A DNA stretch of 64,000 nucleotides from Puccinia triticina (Eukaryota; Basidiomycota; Pucciniomycetes; Pucciniales; Pucciniaceae): assembly GCF_026914185.1 (NCBI RefSeq), contig NC_070571.1, positions 1,674,001 through 1,738,000 on the forward strand, read 5' to 3'. The stretch's first letter is position 1. Each line of letters begins with the position of its first letter. A program made the translations under genes and the position numbers. Positions 63,667 through 64,000 of the stretch are shown here, piece by piece. Under the pieces are notes generated by a model. It did no database searches. It saw only the letters and a program-made list of their open reading frames with translations, and was not told where the DNA came from.

Positions 63667-64000
63667 TTAGTTCTTGATACCATGATAAGATGGAATGAAA
63701 TCCGCACACCTGTCCAAGGTCTCCTTGTCCAGATGTTTCGCTCCTTGTATCATCCCGAGACAATTCCTTGAGCCGCACTTGCATCTGTGAAAATCTCTCA
63801 GATGTCAGCTTGGATGAATAAAAGGAAAAGATGAATGTGCGTCTTCAGTCACTAAATGTTCACTCACTGAAATGGTTGAGCCATGTGCCATTCGGTGCTA
63901 AAGTAGGCAAAGGTTAACGCCTGTGATGGGGGATAGAAAAGAACGAGCAAAATCACGATTTTCCAAGGGATATGAGACCATGAGTATAATAAAACAGTGG
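63667..64000 (-). CDS. SET/post-SET domain protein, last exons (partial)
   Basis: The minus-strand exon 63920-63868 encodes ALTFAYFSTEWHMAQPFQ between GT..AG borders. The last exon 63784-63667 joins in phase and encodes CKCGSRNCLGMIQGAKHLD, then ends SYHGIKN and TAA. The pattern CxCGSxxCxGxIxGAxxL is the zinc-binding post-SET motif that follows SET methyltransferase-like domains in a fungal family. The SET domain itself would lie beyond the right edge. These proteins are usually nuclear lysine methyltransferases or related proteins. No defect is seen. Confidence 0.65.

Overview
The window looks like nuclear DNA of a plant-pathogenic rust fungus (Pucciniales, basidiomycete). This is inferred from short fungal introns with GT..AG borders, rust-type hAT, copia, MULE/OTU and Tc1-like proteins, and a small secreted cysteine-rich protein. 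No rRNA, credible tRNA, CRISPR array or organellar gene is visible. Well over half of the window is transposon sequence, much of it inserted into other transposons.

Host-type genes are few. A complete eight-exon secreted GDSL/SGNH esterase lies at 10105-11730 (+). A disabled RecQ-like helicase (13986-14987, -) is followed by a 445-residue disordered protein with a SUMO-interaction-like motif (12098-13435, -). A small secreted cysteine-rich protein with a TATA box starts at 16262 (+). The last exons of a post-SET protein run off the right edge (63667-64000, -). At 50139-51281 and 56548-56726 sits an island of exon fragments (VPS9 domain, ABCB10/MDL1-like transporter, one unrecognised), split by a copia insertion.

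Transposons, left to right: a decayed copia (3374-5990); a MITE-like block with a 346-bp tandem duplication (6113-7202); a gypsy integrase remnant split by a MITE (8555-9195); a MULE carboxy-terminal piece with an OTU domain (18140-19293); and a hAT transposase gene starting at 19756 that is scattered over 17 kb. Its intron holds a terminal-inverted-repeat element (21001-29797), which holds LTR segments, which in turn hold a copia element with LTRs, TSD and gag-pol (22744-29271). Its next exon is split by a 4.8-kb palindromic element (30361-35116) containing two further nested elements, and then by a 1.25-kb hAT-type MITE (35203-36453) with a perfect 8-bp target duplication. Four more hAT copies occur at 39100-40313, 42302-43856, 45346-45848 and 57830-58320. 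A second copia (51282-56547) keeps LTRs, TSD, primer-binding site, gag, protease and integrase, but its reverse transcriptase region is replaced by a tyrosine-recombinase fragment.

The most unusual content is a family of elements with ends GGGTCAGCCTAAATGCA whose bodies are arrays of short palindromes (GATGACCGGTCATC, TGGAGTGCACTCCA and relatives). They recur at 8262, 30667, 30864, 58340 and 58513, with relatives near 44040 and 48480. A second signal is mutational: the two LTR pairs differ mostly by CpG transitions, mainly TpCpG to TpTpG. This fits a RIP-like or methylation-driven process and could explain several premature stops in the transposon genes.
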